Shown: positions 7,741-15,869 of the stretch, piece by piece
How positions within the stretch are numbered: position 1 is the first letter of the stretch
How the letters are laid out: the number at the start of each line of letters is the position of its first letter
DNA from: Svornostia abyssi
Lineage (GTDB): Bacteria > Actinomycetota > Thermoleophilia > Solirubrobacterales > Solirubrobacteraceae
NCBI GenBank assembly: GCA_024666565.1
Contig: CP088295.1
Location: 620,001 to 684,000, forward strand
Direction: 5' to 3'
DNA length: 64,000 nt
Position numbers and translations under genes: made by a program
Notes under the pieces: generated by a model
The model's database searches: none
Told to the model about the DNA's origin: nothing
What the model saw: the letters and a program-made list of their open reading frames with translations, nothing else

Positions 7741-9483
7741 TCAGGGCTTCGGCGTGAGGTTGATGTCGACCGTGTTGCCGCCGCCCTTGGCCAGCGGGCT
7801 GATGAACGCCTCGAGGAGGCCGCAACCGGTGAGGTCGCTGATGCCGTACGAGCCCTTCAGGTTGCCGCCCTGGAGCGGATCGAAGAACGTCCCGCTCGAC
7901 TTGAGGTTGGCAATCGAGGCCGACTTCGTGCGGCACTGGCCGTCACCGGCGATCGGCAGGACGCCGAACAGGTAGAGCTGCTTCAGGCGGACGTTGAACT
8001 TCGCGGTCGCCGTCAGGACGCCATTGGCGAGCTTGCCACGCGTCTTGTCGGTCTGCTGGAAGCCGATGTCGGCCTTGACCGGCAGCGTGCCGAGGACCTT
8101 CAGGTTCGCCTTGGTGCTGTTGAGCACCAGGTCCGCCGTGAAGTTGCCCGTGGCGAGCTCCAGGTCCGCGTCGATCGTGCCCGTGAGCGGCACCGGGCCG
8201 GTCGTGAGCGTCTTCAGGACGGACGTGCCCTTGATGTTGTAGCCGTACTTGATGCCCGGCTGCGGGTCAGGGTTGGCCTTCGTCGTCACGGTGATCTCCG
8301 TGCTGAACGGGCCGGTCTGCGGCTTCGTGTCCTTGGCCTGCACCTTGAACTTGTAGGCGGTGCTGGGCGCGAGGCCGGTGATCGTCGCGGTCGTGCCGGT
8401 GACGGTCGGGCCCTTCACGCCGTCGCGGTAGACGTCGTAGCCGCTGATGCCCTTGTCATCGGTGGCCGCGGTCCAGTTCAGCGTGACCGAGTTGTTGGTC
8501 GACGTGCCGGCGAGCCCGGTGGGCGCGCTCGGCGGGTTGTCAACCGGCGTCGGGCCGGGCAGCGTCTCGATGATGACCGAGGAGCTGTAGTCCGAGAAGT
8601 TGCCCGCGGCGTCCTTCGCCCGGACGTCGATCTCGTACACGGTGCTCGGCGTGAGGCCGGTCAGCGTGGTCTCGGTGACGTTGCCGACCGTCTTGGTCTG
8701 ACCCTCGTAGCGGACCTCGTAGCCGGTGACGCCGACGTTGTCGGTCGACGCGCCCCAGTTGATCTTGATCGAGTTGGACGTCACGTCCGCGGCCGAGCCG
8801 ATGGTGGGCTCACCCGGCGTGGACGGCTTCACGGTGTCGCCCGTGGGGCCGCTGCTGACCACGACGGTCTGCAGGGTCTTGTTCTGACCGGCGGGGTCAA
8901 GGACGCACGGCACGTCGAACGTGTTCGGGTCGCCGTCGCTGTCCACCGGGACGACCGGCGGCAGGACGATGGCCGAACCGTCGGCGCGCTTGGCACGGAT
9001 GTTGAGGTCGAGCTTGTCGACGGTGATGCCGACGTTGCCCGCCTGGGTGAAGGTCAGCGACGGGGTCTCGCCCGTCAGGCCCTCGAACTTCAGCGGCGGC
9101 GCGGCCGGCTTCGTGACCTCGGGGATCGCGATCGGGACCTGCACCGGCAGGGTGAAGTTCGGCGCGGTGACCGTCGAAGACGCCTTCGAGGTACCGGAGA
9201 TCTTGTTCGCGCCGATCAGATCGAGGCCCTGGTACGTGCCCAGGTCGGCCTCGGCGGACGCCGAGATGGCGAACGGCGGCGTGGGCGTGCCCGTCTGCCA
9301 CGTCGCGGGGATCGCTGCATCGATGTTGACCGTCAGGCCACGCTCACCGATCAGCGGGTAGGTGCACTTGTACGTCTGCGTCAGCGTTGCCGCGTTCGCG
9401 GGTGCGGCAGCCGCCATGGCTGCCAGGGCGGTGACGCCGGCAGCAGCCAGCGTCTTCCGCGCCCCAAGGGACATAAGGGACAC
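7741..9483 (-). CDS. Secreted protein with two Fn3 modules (580 aa)
   Basis: GTG start five bases after GGAGGAG. Same build as the 841-aa paralog: signal peptide 1-32, DUF6801-like domain to about residue 208, then two Fn3 modules and the shared C-terminal domain over the last 170 residues, ending in NLTPKP. The Fn3 modules are marked by KINWGASTDNVGVTGYEVRY and by NWTAATDDKGISGYDVYRDG. The first 200 codons match the 841-aa paralog almost base for base, which points to recent duplication or gene conversion. Function unknown; extracellular. Confidence 0.9.
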   Translation of the reverse strand: MSLMSLGARKTLAAAGVTALAAMAAAAPANAATLTQTYKCTYPLIGERGLTVNIDAAIPATWQTGTPTPPFAISASAEADLGTYQGLDLIGANKISGTSKASSTVTAPNFTLPVQVPIAIPEVTKPAAPPLKFEGLTGETPSLTFTQAGNVGITVDKLDLNIRAKRADGSAIVLPPVVPVDSDGDPNTFDVPCVLDPAGQNKTLQTVVVSSGPTGDTVKPSTPGEPTIGSAADVTSNSIKINWGASTDNVGVTGYEVRYEGQTKTVGNVTETTLTGLTPSTVYEIDVRAKDAAGNFSDYSSSVIIETLPGPTPVDNPPSAPTGLAGTSTNNSVTLNWTAATDDKGISGYDVYRDGVKGPTVTGTTATITGLAPSTAYKFKVQAKDTKPQTGPFSTEITVTTKANPDPQPGIKYGYNIKGTSVLKTLTTGPVPLTGTIDADLELATGNFTADLVLNSTKANLKVLGTLPVKADIGFQQTDKTRGKLANGVLTATAKFNVRLKQLYLFGVLPIAGDGQCRTKSASIANLKSSGTFFDPLQGGNLKGSYGISDLTGCGLLEAFISPLAKGGGNTVDINLTPKP

Positions 9484-9689
9484 TCGGACTCCTCCTCAAT
9501 GAAGCTGGAGCGCACTCCCCGGCACTGCCAGCTGTGATGTCGAACCGCCTCAAGGACAGTGGCGGCGTGGCGAGTGTCCGCGATGTGTGACCTGTGGCAC
9601 GCTCTGCGCCCCCAACGGGGTTCGTACCCAGATCCAAAAGGCCCGTATTTGCTGGCTGTTCTTCCCCATATTCCCTCCGAGATCCGGAC

Positions 9690-9716
9690 TCGCACGATGA
9701 CGCGAGACTGGCACGA
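9690..9716 (-). promoter_or_regulatory. Two-half-site upstream element, copy 3
   Basis: Half-sites TCGCACGA (9690-9697) and TGGCACGA (9709-9716), spacer 11 bp, 206 bp upstream of the 580-aa gene. The spacer differs from copies 1 and 2 while the half-sites are kept, as expected of a protein-binding site. Its right edge is 3 bp from the ATG of the divergent regulator at 9720, so a bound protein would also cover that gene's start region. Confidence 0.6.
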
Positions 9717-9719
9717 CGT

Positions 9720-10697
9720 ATGACGGCGCCCGTCGCTCGGGGCGCCCTTGCCGCGCTCGCGGACCAGGCGAGCCGCGCGATCGTCATCGCGCTCGGCGAC
9801 GCGCGGGGCACGGCGCTGTCGGCGGCCGAGATCGTCGCGGCATCGCACATCGCGGTCACGCTGAAGCTGCGCCTCATCCGCGACCGGCTGCGCGAGCTCG
9901 AGCGGGCAGGCGTCGTCGCGGCCGCCGACGTCGACCCCGCGACGCACGGCCCGGGACTGCACTGGGTGCTCACCGCCTCCGGGCAGGACCTGCACCGGCT
10001 CCTCTCCGTCATGCAGCACGTCGTCGCCGATGCGGCAGGGCTCGATGACGCCAGCCCCGCCCCGGTGCGGGACCGTGCGGTCGGCCGCACGCTCAAGGCG
10101 CTCGGCGATCCCGTGGTGATGCGGATCGTGACCGCCCTCGCCGGTGGCGCCGAACTCGATCCGACGGCGCTGGAGGAACGCTGCCTGCCCACCCCGCGCC
10201 GGACGCTGTACCGCCGCCTCGACGTGCTGGTCACCAACGGGGTCGTCCGGCGCGACACCACCCGCGGCGTACCGCGCCGGACGCACTACACGATCGCGCC
10301 GAGCTGGCGGCAGGCCGCGGTCCTCCCGCTCCTCGCGGCGTGGTGGGAGGGGCGCCACGGGTCCGCGGCGCAGCCCGTCGACGTCGAGGCCCCCCTGCGC
10401 ATCGTGCTGCCCAACGTCCGGGTCGCGCGACTACCGGGCGGCGCCCGCGTGCTGTGGGTCGTCGACCAGGGCACGGCCACCCAGCGGCTGTGTCTCGAGG
10501 CCGACGGCGCACAGCTGCGGATGTCCACGGCGGCCGAGACGACGGACGCGGGCGCGACCACGACGGGCACGCCGCAGGCATGGACCGCCGCGCTGGTCGC
10601 CGATCAGCTCGAGGAGTTGCGCGTCACCGGCGATGCCCGGCTCGCGCAGGCGGTGCTGGAGGCGGTGCGCGCCGCCCTGTTCGCCTCGGTGCGCTGA
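9720..10697 (+). CDS. Double winged-helix transcription regulator
   Basis: A 325-aa cytoplasmic regulator. Residues about 5-105 form one winged helix-turn-helix (ALAALADQASRAIVIALG ... LRDRLRELERAGVV). A second, HxlR-like one (TLKALGDPVVMRIVTALAG ... RRTLYRRLDVLVTNGVVRRD) spans about 115-215. A C-terminal domain (ITGDARLAQAVLEA-type ending) faintly resembles the SCP2-like tail of the HxlR protein at 22114-23109. ATG 9720 is chosen because the homologous region begins there; no Shine-Dalgarno is visible, so the message may be leaderless. An in-frame GTG lies at 9594. It is divergent from the Fn3 gene, with the shared upstream element directly in front, which makes it the obvious candidate regulator of the paralogs. 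Confidence 0.8.
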   Translation: MTAPVARGALAALADQASRAIVIALGDARGTALSAAEIVAASHIAVTLKLRLIRDRLRELERAGVVAAADVDPATHGPGLHWVLTASGQDLHRLLSVMQHVVADAAGLDDASPAPVRDRAVGRTLKALGDPVVMRIVTALAGGAELDPTALEERCLPTPRRTLYRRLDVLVTNGVVRRDTTRGVPRRTHYTIAPSWRQAAVLPLLAAWWEGRHGSAAQPVDVEAPLRIVLPNVRVARLPGGARVLWVVDQGTATQRLCLEADGAQLRMSTAAETTDAGATTTGTPQAWTAALVADQLEELRVTGDARLAQAVLEAVRAALFASVR

Positions 10698-10699
10698 GC

Positions 10700-10721
10700 C
10701 CGGCGCTCAGGCGGGCGCCGG
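10700..10721. terminator. Bidirectional hairpin between convergent genes
   Basis: A 7-bp stem (CCGGCGC with GCGCCGG) around an 8-nt loop, between the ends of the regulator (10697) and the esterase. It overlaps the last codons of the esterase's restored reading frame (stop at 10707). Confidence 0.45.
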
Positions 10722-11697
10722 TTCGGCGGCGACCGCGTCGGACACGTGGCGCTCCGCCCAGGCGCCGATCTCACGCAGCGACGTGCGCGACTCCGGCGTC
10801 CCCCCACACGGGGACGACATGGGGGTGGCGATCGAAGACCTGCAGCTCGGTCGTCACACCGGCCGCCGCGATGCGGTCGGCCATGCGACGTGAGTCGTCA
10901 AGGATCAGCTCGGTCGAACCCACCTGGAGGAGCGTCGGCGGGAAGCTCCGCAGCAGCTCCTCGGGCGCGAAGAGCGGGGACAGGCGCCAGTCCGTGGGAT
11001 CGCGGGGACCGACCACGACGTCGACGAGCCGGCGGACCGGTCCGGCCGGGATGAACGGATCGCGCCCCATGTTCGTGGTGACCGAGTCGCCGGAGAGCGA
11101 CAGGTCGGCCCACGGGGAGAGCAGGACCAGCGCCCCCGGGGCCGGGAGGCCGGACTCGATCGCGTGGAGCACGAGCTCGAGTGAGATCCCGCCGCCCGCG
11201 GAATCACCCGCCACGACGATCGACGCCGCCGGGATCCCGGTCGCGAGCAGGTGCCGGTAGGCCAGCAGCGCGTCGTGGGTGGGCGCGGGCGGGAAGTGCT
11301 CGGGCGGCAGCCGGTAGTCGATCGACAGCGCCGGCATGGAGGTCACGTGCGAGATGCGGGACACGAGCGTGCGGTGCGTGCGCGGCGATCCGAACACGTA
11401 GCCGCCCCCGTGGATGTACAGCACGGCGCGCTGCCCTTCGGCGCCGCGGGCCTTCGGCGCGATGACCCACTCGGCGGGCAGGTGCTCGATCCGGGTGTGC
11501 CGGATCTCCGTGCCGCGCACCACCGGGATGCGCGCGGCGGCCGGCGGCTCGAACACCCGCTGGGCGAGGCGCAGGCCCCGGCGCGTGAAGCGCCAGTTGT
11601 CGACGAGCGGGGACCACGTGGCCCGCAGCGCACGGTCGACGCCGGCGGCCTGGCGGGTGAGCGGGCCGAACTCGCGAACCGTCGGGGCATCAGACAT
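10707..11697 (-). CDS. HSL-type alpha/beta hydrolase (esterase), frameshifted near its C terminus
   Basis: A cytoplasmic esterase of the hormone-sensitive-lipase (alpha/beta hydrolase fold-3) family. The oxyanion motif HGGGYVFGS is present, the nucleophile is in GDSAGGG, and the Asp/His region ends in VFDRHPHV. The start at ATG 11697 (MSDAPTVREFG) matches the family; longer versions add a non-homologous head. As sequenced the frame stops at 10771. Removing one C from the C6 run at 10800-10805 restores a typical C-terminal helix (PESRTSLREIGAWAERHV) and moves the stop to 10707, nine bases from the convergent regulator. I take the indel to be a sequencing error or a recent mutation. Confidence 0.82.
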
Positions 11698-11780
11698 GGC
11701 GACAGTGTGACCGTTTGGGTTGTCACTTGCCGAGCGGTGCGCGGAGGGACGGGCCGAACGCCGGGGTAGCATCCCCGCCC

Positions 11781-12266
11781 ATGCGCACCGCCGTCCTGAC
11801 CGTGTCGACCGAGGTCGTCCACCGGCGCCGTGAGGACGAGGCGGGGCCGCTGCTGGCCGAACTCGCCGAGGCCGCGGGCGTGGACGTGGACACCATGGAG
11901 GTCGTCCCCGCCGACTTCGACCTCATCGAAGACCGGCTGCTCACCTACGTCGACGAGGGCTTCGCGCTCGTCCTGACCGCGGGCGGCTGCGGGCTGGAGC
12001 CCGAGGACATCGTGCCCGAGGCGACGCTCAGCGTCATCGACCGCGAGGTCCCGGGCCTCGCGGAGGCGATGCGCGCCGAGGCGATGCGCCACGCGCCGAC
12101 CGGCGCGCTGACCCGCGGTGTGAGCGGCGCGGCCGGCGGGACGCTCATCGTGAACCTCCCGGGCACCGCCAGCGCGGTGCGCGAGCTGTTCCCCGTGCTC
12201 GGGCCCGCGCTCGTCCCGGCGGTGACGTCGATGAGGCGCGCACGTGGGCTCGAGCCCGGTCGTTGA
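11781..12266 (+). CDS. MogA/MoaB-type molybdenum cofactor protein
   Basis: A 161-aa protein of the MoCF-biosynthesis fold, which adenylates molybdopterin before molybdate insertion. Visible motifs are LTAGGCGLEPEDIVPEAT, a variant of the TTGGTG.. loop, and LIVNLPGTASAVRE, the PG substrate loop. The length is normal for the family (about 160-180 aa). It is the first gene of the run with the ccm genes; the next gene begins 23 bp before this stop, so they are translationally coupled. MogA versus MoaB cannot be separated by eye. Confidence 0.85.
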   Translation: MRTAVLTVSTEVVHRRREDEAGPLLAELAEAAGVDVDTMEVVPADFDLIEDRLLTYVDEGFALVLTAGGCGLEPEDIVPEATLSVIDREVPGLAEAMRAEAMRHAPTGALTRGVSGAAGGTLIVNLPGTASAVRELFPVLGPALVPAVTSMRRARGLEPGR

Positions 12267-12921
12267 GCTCAACGGGCTCGGCCGCCGGTTCGGGGAACGG
12301 GCCGCACTCGAGGGCGTGACCCTGACGGTCCCCGCTGGGGCCACGGTCGCCGTGCTCGGCCCGAACGGGGCGGGGAAGTCGACCCTGCTGCGGATCCTCG
12401 CCGGGCTGCTGCGCCCCACCGAGGGCGTGGCGCAGGTGCTCGGGTCCAAGCTCCCCGACGAGGGCTGGGCGGTGCGCGGGCGTGTCGGGTTCCTCGCCCA
12501 CGAGCCGATGCTCTACCGCGAGCTGACGGCGCGGGAGAACCTCGCCTTCCATGCCGGCCTGTTCGGGGTCGCGCGCGAGCGCGTGGACGAGGTGCTCGAC
12601 GCCGTGGGCCTCGGCGCGCGGGCCGGCGACCGGGTGGCCGAGCTGTCCCGCGGCATGACGCAGCGCGTCTCGGTGGCGCGCGCGGTGCTGCACGACCCGG
12701 AGGTGCTGCTGCTCGACGAGCCGGTGGCGAACCTCGACCCGGGCGCCGCCGCGCAGGTCGCGCCGCTGATCGGCGCCGCCAGCGGGCGCACGCGCATCCT
12801 CACGAGTCATGACCCGGACGCGGCGGTCGCCGAGGCGGACCTCGTGCTGGCGCTGCGCGACGGGCGGGCCGTGTACGCCGGCGCGGCCGCGGACGTCGAC
12901 CTCGCGGGGCTGTACGCATGA
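12244..12921 (+). CDS. ccmA: Haem exporter ATP-binding subunit CcmA
   Basis: A 225-aa ABC ATPase of the CcmA type, powering the CcmABCD complex that releases holo-CcmE in cytochrome c maturation system I. Walker A GPNGAGKST, C-loop LSRGMTQR (a variant of LSGGQ) and Walker B LLLDEP are followed by the H-loop SHDPD. GTG start with GAGG about seven bases upstream, inside the end of the mog gene. The following gene overlaps by 4 bp. Identity rests on its position before ccmB and ccmC. Confidence 0.88.
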   Translation: MGSSPVVELNGLGRRFGERAALEGVTLTVPAGATVAVLGPNGAGKSTLLRILAGLLRPTEGVAQVLGSKLPDEGWAVRGRVGFLAHEPMLYRELTARENLAFHAGLFGVARERVDEVLDAVGLGARAGDRVAELSRGMTQRVSVARAVLHDPEVLLLDEPVANLDPGAAAQVAPLIGAASGRTRILTSHDPDAAVAEADLVLALRDGRAVYAGAAADVDLAGLYA

Positions 12922-13592
12922 CGAGGATCGTCGGCGTCCTGCTGCGCAAGGAGCTGGTGCTCGAGCTGCGGATGCGCGAGTCGATCCCCGCCATGGCGCT
13001 GTTCAGCGTCACGGTGTTCGTGGTCTTTCACTTCGGGCTCGACGCCGACCAGGTCGAGGGCCAGCTCGCCGCGGGCGTGCTGTGGGTGACGATGCTGCTC
13101 GCCGCGCTGCTGGGCATCAACCGGCTGTTCGTCACCGACGCCGAGCAGGGCGGATTCGACGCGTTCCTGCTCGCCCCGGTGGACCGCACCGCCCTGTACG
13201 TGGCCAAGGCGATCGCGCTGCTGGTCTACCTGCTCGTGGTGCAGCTCGTGGCGATCCCGGCGTTCGGGTTCCTGCTGCTCGGCCCGGGGCTGGAGCAGGC
13301 CCTGCCGGGGCTCCTGCTCGTCGTCGTGCTGGCCGACATCGGGATCTGCGTGATCGGCACGCTCGTCGCGGCGATCGCCATCCGCACGCGCACGCGCGAC
13401 CTCATCGTGCCGCTCCTCGCGCTCCCGCTGCTCATCCCCGTGGTCCTGGCGGCGTCCGAGCTCACCGCGCCGCTCTTGGCCGAGGGCGGCGCGCAGGCGT
13501 TGCCCGGACGGTGGCTGACCCTCGTATCCATCTATGATCTGTTGTTCGCGCTGATCGCCTACGCGATCTTCGACTTCCTGCTGGAGGACTGA
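12918..13592 (+). CDS. ccmB: Haem exporter permease CcmB
   Basis: A 224-aa membrane protein with about six hydrophobic helices and the conserved LFVTDAEQGGFDAFLLAP segment typical of CcmB. It forms the membrane part of the CcmAB transporter. ATGA overlap with ccmA. ccmC starts 7 bp downstream. Confidence 0.88.
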   Translation: MTRIVGVLLRKELVLELRMRESIPAMALFSVTVFVVFHFGLDADQVEGQLAAGVLWVTMLLAALLGINRLFVTDAEQGGFDAFLLAPVDRTALYVAKAIALLVYLLVVQLVAIPAFGFLLLGPGLEQALPGLLLVVVLADIGICVIGTLVAAIAIRTRTRDLIVPLLALPLLIPVVLAASELTAPLLAEGGAQALPGRWLTLVSIYDLLFALIAYAIFDFLLED

Positions 13593-13599
13593 CCTCACG

Positions 13600-14322
13600 A
13601 TGTACGGCAAGGGCCTGCGCCCCCTGGCGGCCGCCACCGCCCTGAGCGTCACCGCCGCACTGGCGCTCGTGTTCTTCTGGGCGCCCAACGACGCCGATCA
13701 GGGCTTCATCCAGAAGATCTTCTACATCCACGTGCCGATCGCGATCGTCGCGCTCTGCGGGTTCGTGGCCGGCGGGATCATGGCGCTGCAGTACCTCCGC
13801 ACGCGCGATCCGAGCTGGGACCTGCGCTCGTACGTCGCGATCCACCTGTCGCTCATGCTCGCCGTCGGGGTCCTCGTGACGGGCTCGATCTGGGCGAAGG
13901 GCTCGTGGGGGCAGTGGTGGCTGTGGGACGAGCCGATGCTGGTCTCGTTCCTCATCGTCTTCCTGCTCTACGCCTGCTACCAGCCGCTGCGCTTCAGCAT
14001 CGAGCAGCCCGAGACGCAGGCCCGCTATGCCGCGGTCTTCGCGGTCGTGGCCGGCGCGTTCGTCCCGATCAACTTCGCCGCGGTGCGGATGGCCGAGAGC
14101 TACATCCACCCGCGCACGCTCGGCACCACCACCGGCGGCATGCCCGGCGAGATGATGATCACGTTCCTCGTCGCCCTGGTCGCCGTGGCCCTCCTCTTCG
14201 TCACCCTGTGGAAGTACGAGCTCGCGAGCAAGAGCGCGCGCTTCCAGCTGCGCGCCCTGCGCAAGCGCCTCGGCGCCGATGTCCCCGCCCCGCGCCGCTC
14301 CGGCGCCCCCGAGCTGAGCTAG
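13600..14322 (+). CDS. ccmC: Haem-handling membrane protein CcmC
   Basis: A 240-aa polytopic protein with six hydrophobic helices. It carries the tryptophan-rich haem-handling motif WGQWWLWDEP near residue 107 and flanking histidines in FYIHVP and AIHLSLM. CcmC loads haem onto CcmE at the outer face of the membrane. GGAGGA lies just upstream of the ATG. The C-terminal basic tail is cytoplasmic. Confidence 0.92.
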   Translation: MYGKGLRPLAAATALSVTAALALVFFWAPNDADQGFIQKIFYIHVPIAIVALCGFVAGGIMALQYLRTRDPSWDLRSYVAIHLSLMLAVGVLVTGSIWAKGSWGQWWLWDEPMLVSFLIVFLLYACYQPLRFSIEQPETQARYAAVFAVVAGAFVPINFAAVRMAESYIHPRTLGTTTGGMPGEMMITFLVALVAVALLFVTLWKYELASKSARFQLRALRKRLGADVPAPRRSGAPELS

Positions 14323-14325
14323 GTC

Positions 14326-14538
14326 ATGCCCGCACTCCCCCTCGACGAGGCCGGCAAGTACGTCGCGGCCGCGTACATCGTCTTCCTCGGTCTGGTCCTC
14401 GTGTACGTCGTGATCATGGCCGCGCGCCTGTCGCGCATCGAGCAGGAGATCGGCGAGATCGCCGAGCTGCTCGACGCACGCGAGCAGGGTGATGTGCAGC
14501 CCGACGCGCCCGCCGCGGATAAGGTCACCTCGCCGTGA
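14326..14538 (+). CDS. ccmD: CcmD-like small membrane protein
   Basis: A 70-aa protein with one transmembrane helix (YVAAAYIVFLGLVLVYVVIM) followed by a charged coiled stretch (RLSRIEQEIGEIAELL). The size, topology and the position right after ccmC match CcmD, which stabilises the CcmABC-CcmE complex. Its stop overlaps the GTG of hemA. Confidence 0.8.
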   Translation: MPALPLDEAGKYVAAAYIVFLGLVLVYVVIMAARLSRIEQEIGEIAELLDAREQGDVQPDAPAADKVTSP

Positions 14539-15869
14539 GTGAACTCCTGACGCTGGGGATCTCCCACAAGACCGCGCCCGTCGAGCTGCGCGAGCGCCTC
14601 GCGCTGACCGACACCGCGGCCGCGGAGTTCCTGCAGGAGCTGAGCGCCGAGCCGGCGATCCGCGAGGCCGTCGCGATCTCCACGTGCAACCGCACGGAGA
14701 TCACCGTCGTCGTCGGGGACCCGGTCGCCGCCGAGAGCGAGCTGCTGGGCTGGCTGGCCCGGCGCGCCGGCATCCGCCCGACGGAGCTGGGCAAGGTCAT
14801 GTACTCGCCGCGCAACTGCGACGCCGCGCGCCAGCTCTTCCGCGTGACGAGCGGCCTGGAGTCCATGATCGTCGGCGAAGCCGAGGTCCAGGGGCAGGTC
14901 AAGCGCGCGTACGAGACCGCGCTGGCCGCCGGCACCGCCGGGCCGCTGACGAACCGCCTCTTCACGGCCGCGCTGCAGACCGGCAAGCGCGTGCGCACCG
15001 AGACGAAGATCACCGAGGGCCACGCGTCGGTGTCGTCCGTCGCCGTCAGCCTGGCCGAGGACACGCTCGGCGAGCTGACCGACCGTCACGTCGTCATCAT
15101 CGGCGCCGGCGAGACGAGCGAGCTGACCGCCCGCGCGCTGCACGAGCGTGGCGTCACGACGATGTTCGTCGCCAACCGGCGCGCCGACCGCGCCCGCTCG
15201 CTGGCCGACCGCTTCGGCGGCGACGTCATCGCCTTCGACAAGCTGCCCACGCAGCTCGAGCACGCCGACATCGTCGTCGCGCAGACCGCCTCGCCCCACC
15301 CGATCATCGACCAGGAGGAGCTCGAGCTGGTCATGAAGGCGCGCGACGGCCGGCCGCTCCTGCTCATCGACATCGCCGTGCCGCGCGACGTCGACCCGGC
15401 CTGCGCGGACATCCCCGGCGTCACGCTCTTCGACGTCGACGACCTCCAGGGCGTCGTGCGCCGCACGACCAACGTGCGCGGCATGGAAGCACGCCGCGCC
15501 GAGGAGATCGTCGAGGAGGAGATCGAGCGGTTCGCCGAGTGGCTCGGCTCCCGCGCCGTGCTGCCCACCATCGCGGCGCTGCGCCAGCACGGCACCGACA
15601 TCGTCGAGCAGGTCCTGGGCGAGAACGAGGGCCGGTGGGAGAGCGCGTCGCCCGCGGACCTCGCGCGCGTCGAGGCCATCGCCCGCGCGGTGATGAACCG
15701 GCTGCTGCACGAGCCCACGATCCGCCTGAAGGCCACGGACCCGAACCGCAGCCACGGCCGGCTGTCGCTGGTGCGTGAGCTGTTCGGCATGGATGAGGGC
15801 GCGTCGGTGGACGTGCCCGAGGCCGAGCACGGCGCCGAGGTCCGTTCGCTGCCTCGCCGCGGCGCGTAG
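14535..15869 (+). CDS. hemA: Glutamyl-tRNA reductase
   Basis: A 444-aa NADPH-dependent enzyme that converts glutamyl-tRNA(Glu) to glutamate-1-semialdehyde, the first committed step of tetrapyrrole synthesis by the C5 route. The catalytic Cys51 lies in STCNRTE. SHKTAPVELRE at the N terminus is diagnostic. The NADPH domain begins near VVIIGAGETSEL, and the C-terminal dimerisation helices are present. GTG start overlapping ccmD by 4 bp; hemC overlaps the stop by 1 bp. Confidence 0.95.
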   Translation: MSELLTLGISHKTAPVELRERLALTDTAAAEFLQELSAEPAIREAVAISTCNRTEITVVVGDPVAAESELLGWLARRAGIRPTELGKVMYSPRNCDAARQLFRVTSGLESMIVGEAEVQGQVKRAYETALAAGTAGPLTNRLFTAALQTGKRVRTETKITEGHASVSSVAVSLAEDTLGELTDRHVVIIGAGETSELTARALHERGVTTMFVANRRADRARSLADRFGGDVIAFDKLPTQLEHADIVVAQTASPHPIIDQEELELVMKARDGRPLLLIDIAVPRDVDPACADIPGVTLFDVDDLQGVVRRTTNVRGMEARRAEEIVEEEIERFAEWLGSRAVLPTIAALRQHGTDIVEQVLGENEGRWESASPADLARVEAIARAVMNRLLHEPTIRLKATDPNRSHGRLSLVRELFGMDEGASVDVPEAEHGAEVRSLPRRGA

